From positions 62,001 through 126,000 of the forward strand of contig JABYQS010000022.1 of the NCBI GenBank assembly GCA_022592435.1: a stretch of 64,000 nt of DNA. Reading direction: 5' to 3'. The notes under the pieces are model-generated. The model was not told the origin of the DNA, ran no database searches, and saw only the letters and a list, made by a program, of their open reading frames with translations. Below are positions 23,701-35,076 of the stretch, piece after piece. The stretch is from Cerioporus squamosus. Taxonomy: Eukaryota > Basidiomycota > Agaricomycetes > Polyporales > Polyporaceae. The position numbers were made by a program, and so were the translations under genes. Each line of letters begins with the position of its first letter. Within the stretch, counting starts at the first letter, position 1.

Positions 23701-26700
23701 GCAGCGTGCTGTCCCTTCGCCTGCTCTACGTCGGACGTGTTCCCGTTGAAGTCCTCCACGATCGTCGACGATGCGGAGCTGCCCTCGTCTCCTAGAACGA
23801 CGTCCTCGACGACGCACTTCTCTGCCGTCTTATCCAGGCGAGTCTCGTCCGGACGTATGATCCCTCCGGGGAGCATCTCATATACCTGATCCGCGTAAGG
23901 ACGCACCACAGCGACATTGTTCGACTAAATGGCAGATACGGCACAAAGTGGGATATCAGCAACCTGGGATGTGTAACATGAGACACACGAAGAACGTACC
24001 ACCAGAAGCACAGTCCTTCCGCGGAGGAGCTCTCCGCGCAAGCACCGGTTGACGATGTGCACGACAGTGCTGTTGTCAAGTGCAGCGAGGACGTCGTCAA
24101 TCAGGACGGTCGGACAGTGAGAGTATACAGCTCGCGCGAGGGCGATCCTGGCCTGAACATCTCGTCAGTAAGTCTCCGAAACGAATCACTCAGTCTCATA
24201 CCTTCTGTCCACCGCTGCACATACGCCTGTTAGTTTGCTGTAGCGCAGTATGTCCGATAGAGACTAACCTCAGAGTGACACCCCGTTCGCCCACCTCGGT
24301 CAGATCAAGCTTGCTCCATCCCGCGAGGTCGGGTCCCAGAGCGCACGCATACAGCGTCTTCCTGTACCGATCTTCATCCAACGGTGTACCAAACAGGATG
24401 TTTTTCTGCAGCGCCAAAGTCGAGGTCAGAGATCGGCACTCTTCATGTGACGATCAGAATGCTTACCCGAACGGTATCCTGCAGAATCCACGGCTCCTGT
24501 GCGACATACGCAATACCTCCCGCCCGGTTCTTCGGCCCGTTGAAGACAGAGCCCCGTCCGATAGGCATGTAGTGCATCTCACCTATCACGAAGCGGTGAG
24601 TTGCAGCGTTTACGTTTACTAGCAGTGTACTCACCGAGCAGTGCCATCAGGAGCGACGTCTTCCCGCAAGCCGTTGGCCCATAGATGACGTGGAGTCCCG
24701 CGTTCCTGAACCGCAATTCCTCCGTGATCTTGAGGGAGAACTCTCCATTGTCCTGAAGTTGCGCGGTAGCTCCGCTGTCCGTCCAGGTGAAACGTGCGTC
24801 CCGGATGACGATGTCCTTGACAGACGTGAAACGTTGTGCCCGCAGCCGACCTGGGGCAAACTGATCCAGCAGCTCCGACTGGAGGTATGTGGTTATAAAT
24901 ATGAAAGAGCACCATGACAAGGTAACGTACCTCGCGGAAGAGACGGTTGATACGGTCAAGGGACACCTTGCCTGAAGACAACGTCACACGTGAGCGCGAT
25001 GCGGCAAAGATATGCGATGCTGCGTACCGTCGATGAGGATGGGTATCCGGAACAGCAAGAACCCGAGCTGAGAACGCAATATCTCGAACACTGAACAAGT
25101 TAGTTGAATATATGAGATACCCGGACTGGCTATGATGATCACTCACGGGAGATAGACGAGAAGACGACGGAAGCTGAGAGCCTGTTAGTCATGTCCTGCG
25201 CGTATCTCAAGCGTCGTTCACGTACCTGAGAGATCTCGTTTCATAACCAGCGTCTGCAGAACTCATGAGCGCACCATCTGAAACTGGTCACTGGAGGGCA
25301 ACTCACGTAACTCGCGTAACTCGCCAGCATGACAAGAAGCGGAATGAACGTCCTGACGGGCATGTAAGTAAACAGCACTAAAAGTAGGGACGCTAGGAGT
25401 GTCGTCAAATAGGACGACTCACTTGATGAAGTTCATCCAGATCTGCGTCATATTGATCTTGCGAGTACGTTTGAGCTCTTCCGCCCGCTTAGCCTCGACC
25501 TTAGACGCCTGTTCGGGCTCCCAACCAAGTAGCTTGACGGTACGGATGTTCTTCAGCACTGAGCAAATTCACATAAGCACTCATCGGCATGAGTAAAGAT
25601 GGGTTTTTTATCATACGCACTCTGGATGACCAGCGTGACCCGTTGGTCGCTCTGCCAAAACGCTCAGTGCTTGTTGTCTCGGTCACAAGGCGGTGTGGTT
25701 TACCTGCTGTTTCTTCTCCTTCCCATATTGTCTCGCGAGGTCGTTCAGCCAGTCCGCAAAGGGAAGGAGAACGACCATGACGGCGACACCCACGAAGGTA
25801 CTACGAGCAGAGTATATATATGAACATATCAGTTCGATACGGACGCTGAAGGGACTTACCTCCAGCCGAGTATCTGGTACAGGAAGTACAACGACAGGAC
25901 GATCTGTAACGGGGTCTCGAGGACTGCAAGATATTAGCCGAACGCAGCGTAGCTAACCAGGCGGCATGAGACTCACAGACAAGCCACAAGAACGTGCTCG
26001 CATCTGTCACAGTCTTCAGGTCCGTCGTGACCAGGTTGTTAATCGCCGGCATGTCTTCATACGTCTCCTCGGGCTGAGCGCGCTTCGCCTGGGCTGTACC
26101 AGGAATAAAGGACATAACTCGGTCGAACGCCGCAGTGAGGAGCTTCGCAATCGACACGGCCTCTCGCGGCTTAGGCTTTCCGGCAGACCTCGGCTTCGAG
26201 CACTTCGCGCGCATTCGAAGCGAGTGGTCGTACATGAGCTGCGTCAGGACAGCTTGCGTTCGCATCACCACGGTTGTCTGACAGCCCCCGAGGAACGACA
26301 TTAGCTCTGACACCGCCTGCAGCAGGCGGCCTGGGACGCACCGATACGTAGTGGTAGAACTGCATCGCAAACGAGACCGTCATCGATCCAAAGAGCAGGG
26401 CGGCTATCCAAACCCAAGGACGGACGGCTTCGCTATCTGCCCCGTTCTCGATATAGCTGTCAAACCAAGAGTGAGCTATACGGCTAAATCGAGGATCCGC
26501 GTACTCACGCTAGGATGTGACGGATGCTCAGCGGCGCCAGGAACGAGGCGAAGCTCTGCAAACGACATATCAGCTAGGAGTTGTGCAACATAGGAATGTC
26601 CTATTGACTTACCGCAAGCGCGACCATCGCTCCCATGAGTGCTTCTTCCCATCCTAGGGTTCATAGGAGAATGGCGCGACCATATAAGCATCCCACGAGC

Positions 26701-27604
26701 GGTGCAGAGTCAATGGTTACTCACGGAAGACCCACAGCAAACCCCAGGCGACGTTCCACTTCTGCCTCTTATCACCACTAGCTTCGGCCTCGATTGGATC
26801 CACGTACTAGACATCGCATGCCCCCGATTTATCTCGTCACTATCGCGGGACAATCACATGTGCACACACCTCGTAACTGGCATCGACCAAGTATTCCACG
26901 CTGCGCTCGAGCGGCAAGTGCGGAAGCTGGTCCTGTTGCAACTTGCCCTTGGTCGCGTGCAGCCTCGCGGAGAACTTGATGAACGGGTTCATCCAAGAGT
27001 ACGTCACAAGCGACAAAATCGAAGCCGTCTGCTCGGCCCGCCGCACGGTGGCGTCCCAGACCGGTATGCCAGGCGTCGGTCGGCGTGGCGAGATGAGAGG
27101 AAGGACCACCGCAGCGAAGGTGAGCACGGCAATCTTGACCCAGAGGAGGCGATCTTCATGTTCGTCCGCTGGAACCCGGTTGTATGTGGCGAGAGGCCAC
27201 ACGTCGCGGTACATATACACTGCCCAGAGAACGAGTAGGATGCCACACTTCTGTACGGTAGCCGAGTGGGCATAGCGAGTGGTCCAGCGAGAAGCATAGG
27301 CGGATAGTACCACAGTGTATGCCTAGAAGATGAGGGTCAGTATGTGCGCCACCGTGTGGCGGAACGTTCGACGTACGAAGGCGGTGGATTGGCATGCATA
27401 GAAGCCGAGTACAAAGGCATGGCTGTCTTGACCGAACCGTATCTCCAGTACGAGCGTAACCACCGAGAGGATGAGGAGTGCAACTACGCAGATGAATGAA
27501 AGGAGATCATAGAGGCAGTATGAGGGCGGCTTCTCCAGTGGCGAGGGCGGTCGGAGTGACTGTTGGTTCTCGGGCTGAGCTTCCATGAGGCTGATATCGT
27601 CCAT
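20784..27604 (-). CDS. ABCC-type full ABC transporter (MRP/bile-type)
   Basis: A roughly 6.8-kb gene with many short introns, running from ATG 27604 (MDDISLMEAQPENQQ) to TAG 20784. The order is an N-terminal membrane region (CLYDLLSFICVVALLILSVV), the ABCC linker (SLVTYSWMNPFIKFSARLHA), and TMD1 with a long cytosolic insert at about 26000-26250. NBD1 has Walker A GPTACGKTSLLMALLGE, signature LSGGQKARIALARA and Walker B TVLIDDVLAALD. An acidic linker at about 23560-23880 and TMD2 follow. NBD2 has GRTGSGK, signature LSAGERQIIALARAIVRKSK, Walker B LLIMDEATSSID and the H-loop LLTVAHRL. It ends in YFKRLVDDSPEQERDALYSL. ABCC pumps export drugs, conjugates or bile-like anions across plasma or vacuolar membranes. 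NBD1 has Asp after Walker B, the usual degenerate ABCC site. One NBD2 intron (21213-21150) uses a GC donor. I did not fix every intron. Confidence 0.88.
21150..21213 (-). other. GC-AG intron in NBD2 of the ABC transporter
   Basis: The exon ending at 21214 reads ...ACT TCG TCG ATA G and the next begins AT CAC GCC at 21149. Joining them gives the expected TSSIDHATDERIQNSL after Walker B. The intron starts GCGCGT, not GT, and ends CACAG. No GT donor in the vicinity restores the conserved sequence. Confidence 0.7.
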
Positions 27605-27680
27605 GATGCTGGAGAGGCGGGTCGAACTGACGGCAGATGGGTAGAGAAAGGCACGGGAAGTAGAGGACAGAGAACCACTG

Positions 27681-27692
27681 GCGTATATATAC
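27681..27692 (-). promoter_or_regulatory. TATA-like box of the ABC transporter gene
   Basis: GCGTATATATAC, nearly palindromic, lies about 80 bases upstream of the ATG at 27604 on the coding strand. Confidence 0.4.
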
Positions 27693-29655
27693 GAGGAAGC
27701 TGTGAGTGCGGCGAGAGTGTGTCCCGGCGGGCGCGAGCGCGACCGATATGTTATGCAGAAGGACGGACAAGGGCGCCCACAAGGCAACCGTCAGACTCCA
27801 GGGGTATCTGCGCGACCAGAATGTAAGGACCGAGGGCCTTTGTCCAACAAGAGATCTGAATCAACGGACAAAAGGCCACAGCGTCCTCGCTACTGACAGG
27901 CGGCGGAGAATGGCAAGAAGCAGGGAATGAGGAAAGCGCGTAGACCTGCCAGCACGTTGGCTTTCATTCGATCGAGACACAGCTGCACAGCACAATACGA
28001 AGACAAGCGAGAAACCAAGTCGAGGAAAGCTGCAAGTCATGCGCTTGGACTGGCAGAGCCTTCATTCTTGGAAGAAGTGAGGTCCAGGCGGTACGCCATG
28101 TTGTCGAGGTCGGGAAGCAAGGAGCCCGCCACCCAACCGAGTTGGAAGCTGTGTCTCGGTGCTCCGATTCCAGATCCGCATGCTGAGATACGCGAGGCGC
28201 CCGACGCCCGTCGGCCGCGGCGGTCTGGCCCGCCTCCCCGCTGTATGTACTCCCCGCCCCTCGTCCTCCGAATGTTCCAAACGGATTGCGGAAGTCAGGC
28301 TGTGCCTCATCCGAGCCTATTCGAGCAGCAACATGCCTTACTCGCATACTTGTAAGCAGTACTCGCATGCGGTGCCGTATATGACTCGCATTTCTCCGTC
28401 CGAAAAGTTCACTCACTTCAAGTTGCCCCGATATCCGCTGAGGCGCCATATCGCCAGCGAGCATCATAGCTCACAGACAACGCGGCGCGTTACTCGCCAT
28501 AACGAGTCGTCTCAATGCGCTCCAGATACATGGCCAGGAGTCTGTGCACACGCTGTCCGCGGGATGTATCGCCACAAGAGCCTCCTCCCAACAGAGGAGA
28601 GTTCTGCGACGACCTGCATCGACGCAAACAGCAAGCACGCAACGCCTTTGGAGGTGGGTACACACTCTTTGCCGCTCGGCGCGCATCCTAATATGAGTAA
28701 TTGAACAGCATGCGGATGGAGGGGTCAAAACTCACGCGGTTACCGATCCTCAGCTTTCGTATATCCATTCGACTGGATAGGCATGACGACGAACTCCGGA
28801 TAGCCCTGCATACTTCTCGCTACCATCGTTGAGGTGAGCCCGCGGTTCATCGCCTCCCGGACGATATTCCGACACTGAGGAAGACATGATAGACACCAGG
28901 AACTCACCCGTCAATGATCGTGTTTGAAACCTACTACCGCGCCATAGGTGGGACCTCGCAGGTGAGTAGACTCTGTTCGGTGAGTACAGCACGCCCCTTA
29001 AGAAGTCCTGTATAACAACCCGATCAACGTCAGAACTGCCGGAGCGACCTGCCTGTCCTCACAGCGTTATATCCGTCCCAAACACCCGGCTGTCATCGTC
29101 GAGCTTCAAGATGAGCGGCATGAGTCGGCACGAGTACGAAGGTGACCCGCTGTGTACTTGGCACTGTCTCTCAGCGCGATGCTCTGCCAATGAAGACTGA
29201 TGTCAACTCCTTCGGCAGAGTAACTCACGACGAACATGGTCCATAGACCCAGCCTCTATACAGATATTTTGAGGCCTTGTCCTAGAGCAATTCCGTTGCA
29301 AGCAACCTGCGAGCGTCGTTCACAGGAAAATTGTTAGGGTGGTTCAGAACTTCAAGGTGAGAGTGCCGCCGGAGACCGGTACGGACGGCGCTGCCAAGTA
29401 CCTTCCGGGGGCGCTCCGAAATCGGCGGGGTCCTAGTGAACATCCGACAGACAACGGTAGTCAATGTACTTGCTGTACTTGCTTGTCCTCTGGACTGCGC
29501 TCACCTGACATCACTCTCGCGACTCGCCAAGCAAGAAGGGTGAGAGTCAGAACACTGAACTTTGCCATACGATAAGAAGCGCATCCCCGACTTCGGATGG
29601 AGGAGGGTCTTGTCCAGTAGAAACGGCCTACTCCCTAGGACGCCCGAATGAGTGC
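27693..29655. other. 2-kb region without a confident gene
   Basis: Apart from a candidate fragment at 28038-28887 (listed), only short frames are seen on either strand; no repeat or RNA gene was recognised. Confidence 0.35.
28038..28887 (-). CDS. uncertain small gene or gene remnant
   Basis: A plausible start exon at 28887 encodes MSSSVSEYRPGGDEPRAHLN. A plausible end frame stops at 28038 with NMAYRLDLTSSKNEGSASPS. Between them at least one frame change is needed that I could not explain by clear splice sites. I do not recognise the protein. It may be a small hypothetical gene, a decayed paralogue, or two unrelated chance frames. Confidence 0.2.
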
Positions 29656-30409
29656 TTAGATGTTATATCCCCAAAAACCTCCATGTGCACCCTCACCGTA
29701 CATGACGGGCATGTTCATGCCGAAGAGCCCAAGCAGCAAGTACACCTTGTCTTCCTTGCAGGCGGTGAGCCGCTTCGCCGCCCAGGACATGCAGCGCGCA
29801 ATGGAAATACTTAGAGCGAGAGGGACGTCATGCGTGAGAACTCCTTGGTCAATGCCTGTCACTCCCTCCAAGATGTCCACGAGCTTGTGTTTGGTGCCAA
29901 GGTGTCTCCAATCTGCAGTGAGGAAAGTCACAGCCTTCAGCACAATGAGCTCAGGTAGTGTCCACCCACACGTATGCCACCAACACCAGCGAAACTTCGT
30001 ATTCCGGATGTGAGGGTCTTCATCAGCATCAATGTCATCCAAGTATGCATAACAGACCACCACTTGCGAGTGCCAAGCATACATTGAGAGGACCGTGTCT
30101 GCAACTTCTGTGCTGCTCGTCCTGTTGATGCAGCAGAAGTCCATCCAGATGTACTTGAAGCCTTCTGCTAGGGCGCATGCAGAGTCGCAGACACATCACG
30201 GATCTTTGGCGACACTGCCTGCAAGACAGAGCCTTCTGAATCTGAATCATCGGGTCATCCCTGTTGTCGACTTTGTGCTGATTACGGAGCAGGTCCTGGT
30301 ACAAGTGTTCCCTGGCCTTCGACCAGACGTGCAAGAGGACAGCGTACTTGACTTCTGCTGAGCTATCGACCTAGCGGAATTGTCCAGTTCTTGTGTTCAG
30401 TAAGTGCAT
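29656..30409 (-). pseudogene. HET-domain gene remnant (heterokaryon incompatibility)
   Basis: The frame starts at ATG 30409 with MHLLNTRTGQFR, hits a TAG where the family has an ordinary residue, and continues VDSSAEVKYAVLLHVW. After KIRD (near 30200) a one-base shift is needed to reach ALAEGFKYIWMDFCCINRTS. The rest of the HET core is intact: CYAYLDDIDADED, TCGWTLPELIVLKAV, VTGIDQG, ARCMSWAAKRLTACKEDKVY, LLGLFGMNMPVMYGEG. The frame then ends abruptly in GFWGYNI, so the usual long C-terminal part is missing. HET proteins trigger programmed cell death on non-self fusion, but this copy has a nonsense codon, a frameshift and a 3' truncation. It lies at the edge of the transposon cluster. Confidence 0.75.
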
Positions 30410-30445
30410 GTCTGGGTCTGTCTGCAAAAGCATATACATCAGCAG

Positions 30446-30934
30446 TAGTGATGTTCCAGGCCCAGCCCGAAGCCAGAAAGCCAGGCCGGCCAAGCCTGTT
30501 TGCTCACCAGGCCAGGCCGGGCCAACTACTCCAGCTTTGGGTGGCCTAGTGGCCTGGCTTGAGACAACTCGAGCCAGAAGCCAGGCCGCCAGGCCATGGC
30601 CTTGTAAATGCCCATGTACGCATGCTGGAGGTGGTGTATAGACATCAATAATGGCAGCTTGTGACCTGTGGAGACCTGGTTCATGGTCTGAATCAAGTGG
30701 GTAAGTGATTGGTTATAAACAATGCTTGAAAAAACCCTTTGACTTACCAGTCTCTAAGCCTCCCACAACCCGGTCATATAGATGCCATGGGCCAAGGCTC
30801 AGGCCAGAGCCAAGCCAGAGCCAGGCCTTATATCCTGGCTTCCAGCCTGGCTCGAGGTTTCTCAGGCCTGAAGCCACTGCAAGCCAGGCCAAAGCCAGCA
30901 GCTTTCAGGCCAAGCCGGGCGAAGCACATCACTA
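30446..30934. mobile_element. hAT-like non-autonomous element (MITE 1), 8-bp TSD
   Basis: A 489-bp element. It starts TAGTGATGTTCC and ends in the complement of TAGTGATGTGCT. It is flanked by the perfect 8-bp duplication ATCAGCAG at 30438-30445 and 30935-30942. Both subterminal regions are packed with GCCAGGCC/AAGCCAGG words, the pattern of transposase-binding subterminal repeats in hAT elements. It encodes no protein. Confidence 0.85.
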
Positions 30935-31140
30935 ATCAGCAGGAAGGAAGGAATATAACACCAGTTCGCTCACCTGCATGTCAATGTCGAGGCCCCGGGT
31001 CGGCGAGACGACTAGTTTTTATGAGGCTGTTTGTCACTGTAGTACTGTTGTACACTGTATGCCCTCAAGCATTACAATATATCATGTCTATCTATCGTAT
31101 CTGAACAGTCAAACTGAACTGAGGGTTTGCAATAGTTGGT

Positions 31141-31185
31141 GGAGCAGGAGGAGGAGAAGGAGGAGGAGGAGGAGGAGGAGGAGGA
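31141..31185 (+). repeat. (GGA)n microsatellite
   Basis: A nearly pure GGA/GAA triplet run of about 45 bases, next to a TATATA stretch. Confidence 0.85.
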
Positions 31186-31762
31186 TGTATATATTCACAT
31201 CACATCGCACATCCGACAGGGCATTGCATACCCTGGCGGCGCACCGTGAATACCGAAGTGCACTGCCATGATATGCAGAGACATCAGTAATTTGGGAAAT
31301 CCATTACTGGCCATTATCGCATTATTCACATTACTCCTCAGTCACTAATACCATAATACAAGTAATGCAAGACCACAGTAATACAATTGGTAGACCATGA
31401 AGCTGATTTATCATGAAAGTGTCTCGTGTGCGTGGTAGTCAATATAGTGGTTTACATAGTATGCGTCGAAGGCATCCAAAGTATCTGAGTAGTGAAACCA
31501 AGGGGGGAGGTGAAATGGTCCATGGACAGGCATGAGATGACAAGCACGAGCAATAGAGCTAAGTGGAATAATCGTCTTCACCCTGTGGCCGTCTGCCATC
31601 TCCAGACACACAACCCACATCCCAGTAACCGGATCGGGATCTTGTCCGTCGACCACAAACCATTCAACCAGCGCACCTTGATAGTCGACACCTTCGCGCA
31701 TGATCGACAGGAACTGATGCACCCGTGCGACCTGGAAGCATGGCATGCCCCAAGTGGTGGTA

Positions 31763-32006
31763 CTGTAGAGTTTCGACCGATGCGGCATGTCACAGGTCAC
31801 AGGGACCTCCGCCGCACCGCATCATGCTGTAGGTCACAGGTCACAGCCCCTTTGGGGCCCCCATTTTTGCGTTTTGGCTCGGTTTTCGGGTGTTTAGCAG
31901 GCCAAATCAGGCAAATTTTGGGCGCCTCTGCTCTGCTCCGGCGACTGCGGGCGGTTACAGGTCACACCCTGCTGGGGCCTGCACCGCATCGGTCGAAACT
32001 CTACAG
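31763..32006. mobile_element. 244-bp TA-target MITE inside the transposase
   Basis: Perfect 23-bp terminal inverted repeats begin CTGTAGAGTTTCGACCGATG (31763-31785 and 31984-32006), flanked by a TA duplication at 31761-31762 and 32007-32008. Internally it carries repeated GGTCACAGGTCAC words in both orientations. Taking out the element and one TA restores the host reading frame exactly (LVTTDTTTWGMPC). Confidence 0.9.
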
Positions 32007-32725
32007 TATCTGTCGTCACGAGAACAGTGTCGAAGTGGGGGATCTTCTTCCACCAGAGCTGCATGCATCTGATTATCTCGCGATGCATCCCACACCGACC
32101 ACATTCTTCACTTGGAGCATGGAAGACAACAGTTACACTTGAATAGACAGCAACCCTACGCCTCTGAGAGACATGCAGGAAGTCGTCAAGATCTGCAGCC
32201 ATGTCGGCATTGAAGTCGCCTTCAGGAAAGAAGCTGGTGTGCAGGAAGCGAGAGAGCTCAGTCGTGAGCGACTCGGAGTCCATGCCAAGTCAGATGGCAA
32301 GGTTGTTGACACGCGCATACTCTGCCAATATCATCAGAACAAAACCGCAATGGCCTTGAAAAGCAACACTCACTATCTCTTTTCGAGAGCCAGATGTGCA
32401 GATGTGCTTCGTCGGTCCCAGCGGCATCACGGGCAGCAAGGAAGGCCTCCTCTTTGAGGGCTTGCACATCCTCGGTTTCTGGATCACCAAGATCTTGTCA
32501 AGTGGCATTGAGGACGTCCCCTTGGAGCATACTGCAGTGCCCAAACTCCACATGCGCAGCTGACATCTTGCTCTTGTGTTCGAGGCATTGAATCATCTCT
32601 TCAATGGGCTCATGGCGACTTGAACGCCGCCAGATCTCCTTTACAGCTGCAATGTGCTTGGATTCTGTGATAGACGAGCATAGCCCGTTAGGGGACCCGA
32701 ACTTCTTGATAGACGGGGTGTAGTG

Positions 32726-34097
32726 AATGAGCACTGACACAACCAGTGCATCTCTGAAGGCGGAAACCACACAGAGAAAAGGACGAACACCAAACCTAAA
32801 GGGTGCGAGTGGGCTAGTTGATTCCCAAACTCGAAAGGCAGACAAGACATGATGTCGAAGGGTTCGCGAAGTCGAAGAGCTTGACTTGAGGGGTGTGGGA
32901 GATGGTGGGAGTAGGTAGAGAGTGAATCAAAAAGGAGGGGAAGGGTGTGGTCGAAACGTTCGACGATGGTGCAATTGAAAGGGGGGGGACTCGAAGACTC
33001 TGCGACAAGTAGGGGAACCAAAATCAAAGGAGAAGGGGGAGAGACTGAGGAGGGACAGACCACTCTGGGCCAACTGGGAGACTTGGGTCCTTCTTGGACG
33101 ACTTGGGGCCACTCTGGACCAACGGACGAACGAATGAACGAACCCCCCTTGGGTGACTTGCTGGCCGTCGACCTTCGATGCAAAACCAAATCTTTCGGCA
33201 AAACTTGAAACCTCTCTGGGCTTGACTTCTTGACACGACTCTGGCTTAGAACGAACGACTGAGAGCCTCGAACTCGATGTTCGAAACTTGAGCTCTGTGA
33301 GGGAGAGGGGGAAAGTCCACTTCTTTTTAGATGCCTACTCGAACGAAAACTACAAGCCCGAAGCGCTGACCGAACCGGGACTGAAAGGTAACCAAAACTG
33401 AACCCAAAAGTCCGAACCAAAAGTCACCTTACACAGCTGAGGATGACTCAGACTGCACAGTCATGGTCGATCAGAGATGACCTCGAACTGCAGCTCAAAG
33501 AGTGGTGTGCTAAAGTAAGAACAAAACCAAAACCAAAACCAAATAGAAAGTGAGAGACCACAAAGGAGTGTCAAGGTAGCCAGGATGCAGGGCAACAGTA
33601 AAGGCAGGAGGGGAATCAGACTATGAAGGGGTTGGTTGAAGACTACCTCGAACTGTAGCTCAAGGAGTGGAGAGCTAAGGGTGAAACGAAATCGAAGCCA
33701 AAAGGCAGTGTGGGATTGAAAGCGAACATCAAAGGAACAAGTATGCAAAGGATTGTCCATGGTAGTATGGCAGGGTAAGACCTGGGGTGATAGGTGAAGA
33801 CAGTGGTAAGTTGTAACCAAAAGGGAGATCGAAGGTGGAGTGGTAGAGTTCGAACTCGAAACCAAACATTGAATCAAATTGAAAGGGACAAAGTCGAAAA
33901 GGCACGTCTGAGGGAACAAGTAGGTATCGAATGGGCCAAGTAGCAGGGCAGAATGAGAGTGAAAGCAAGGTCAAACAATATCGAAAAGAACTCAAAGCGC
34001 AAATGGTAGAGTTCGAGATCGAAGAGAGACTGTAATCGAATCAATAGGGCCGAAAAGAGAGAGCAATTGGAGTGTAGCCAGCCTACAGGTTCATCAT
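32726..34097. mobile_element. 1.37-kb insertion of unknown class with tandem repeats
   Basis: It splits the Plavaka-like frame between SLPHQHAM and the block IKKFGSPNG. The candidate target duplication is TGAAT/TGATT (5 bp, one mismatch). No clear terminal repeats are seen. The interior is rich in TTCGAA/CTCGAA words and contains at least four diverged copies of a unit recurring about every 165-190 bases, with CTCGAACT near 33486, 33649, 33845 and 34010. An AAAACC microsatellite lies at 33520-33543. A long minus-strand frame in it is Ser/Pro low-complexity and probably not a gene. Confidence 0.6.
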
Positions 34098-34505
34098 GAT
34101 TCATCGCGTGCTGGTGGGGGAGGCTAATCCCATCAGGACGAACACCAGTCTCGATAAACACTGTGCGGAGTTCATGAAAGCTCTGGAGAGCACCGACCAT
34201 AACCTCCAGAGACAACTTTGTGTTGTGCTGCGGCCGACGGGCAATATAGCAGAAGTCCAGCAAAGCGGCGATGCATTGTACCATCTTTGCTGGGACAAGA
34301 CCGGTGATGGCACCGAGATAGATCTATTGGCGACAAGTCAGTGAGGCTGACACAAAGTAAAAAGGTCCTGGGGGCATACATGGGCTAACCATTGCATGCA
34401 CGCTGCATAACTTGGCAGTGCACTGCTTGAAATGCAATGCTATGCGAGATATGCATGAGTATGCATAAAAAATGCACTTTTGCTGATAGAAAGCAAAGTG
34501 CCATG

Positions 34506-35076
34506 TAGTGGTGTGAGGTCCCGTCCAGTCCAGTTATTGGGCCCTTTCAAAGACGACTGGTGATTGAACTGGAACTGGACTGCATCAATCTCTGAGGACT
34601 GGACCGGCACACCAGTTTTTTCAAGACTGGACCCAACTGCAGTTCAGTTCCAGTTATAACTGGTCTTAACTGTTCTTCAGTTATGATCAGGTATGACTGG
34701 TCCTCGACTGGTTAAGACCAGTTGAACTGCTCAAACCAATCCTTGCATTGATCAATTGTGTATTATAGCACTATACACTCTGCTATTGGATGTGTATAAG
34801 CATAGAACTGACAGAAGTGCTCAAGCAATTACCAGAAAATGAAGAAATTTGCTGACAAATTGTGCTAAATTGTTGGAAAAATATATGATGTAATGCCAGT
34901 CAGTGACTGGTCCTAACCAGTTATGAGCAGTCGGACTGATTGTCAAAGGCAGCCATGACTGAACTGAGACTGCAACTGAACCGATACATCAGTTGAGTCT
35001 TTGCCAGTCATAACCAGTTGAGTCATAGTCTTTTCTCCAGTTATGACCAGTCATATGACTGGACCTCACAACACTA
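34506..35076. mobile_element. hAT-like non-autonomous element (MITE 2)
   Basis: 571 bp with 16-bp terminal inverted repeats, TAGTG(G/T)TGTGAGGTCC, one mismatch. The interior is filled with AACTGG/CCAGTT and GACTGG/CCAGTC words in both orientations. No target-site duplication is left (flanks GTGCCATG and CTGAACGC), so one flank has been rearranged. It encodes no protein. Confidence 0.75.

Larger units (their letters stand above)
31411..34345 (-). pseudogene. Plavaka-like (CACTA-type) transposase remnant, twice interrupted
   Basis: Read on the minus strand, conserved pieces of the Plavaka/CACTA-like basidiomycete transposase occur in order: YLGAITGLVPAKMVQC, AALLDFCYIARRPQ, FHELRTVFIETGVRP, SLPHQHAM; then after an insertion IKKFGSPNGLCSSITESKHI and AVKEIWRRS; then AVYSSVTVVFHAPSEECGRC, GMHREIIRCM; and after a second insertion WGMPCFQVARVHQFLSIMRE, GALVEWF and the C-terminal LDAFDAYYVNHYIDYHAHE. 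The family assignment rests on recalled block order and is firm only at the level of Plavaka-type transposon. The 5' catalytic part is absent, cut off near 34350 by other repeats. Two insertions (31763-32006 and about 32726-34097) break the frame, so it is dead. Confidence 0.7.

Noticed and set aside
28159..28704. 181-codon plus-strand frame
   Set aside because: No family resemblance, composition like non-coding sequence, and more natural-looking short frames lie on the other strand.
32641..33420. 259-codon minus-strand frame spanning into the 1.37-kb insertion
   Set aside because: It crosses the insertion junction into transposase sequence in the wrong frame and is Ser/Pro low complexity.
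33480..34080. CRISPR-like array
   Set aside because: Repeat units are diverged and about 165-190 bases apart in a eukaryotic genome, so they are ordinary minisatellite-type repeats.
32726..34097. Helitron or LTR identity for the insertion
   Set aside because: No TC...CTRR ends or hairpin for a Helitron and no TG...CA ends for an LTR; left as unknown class.
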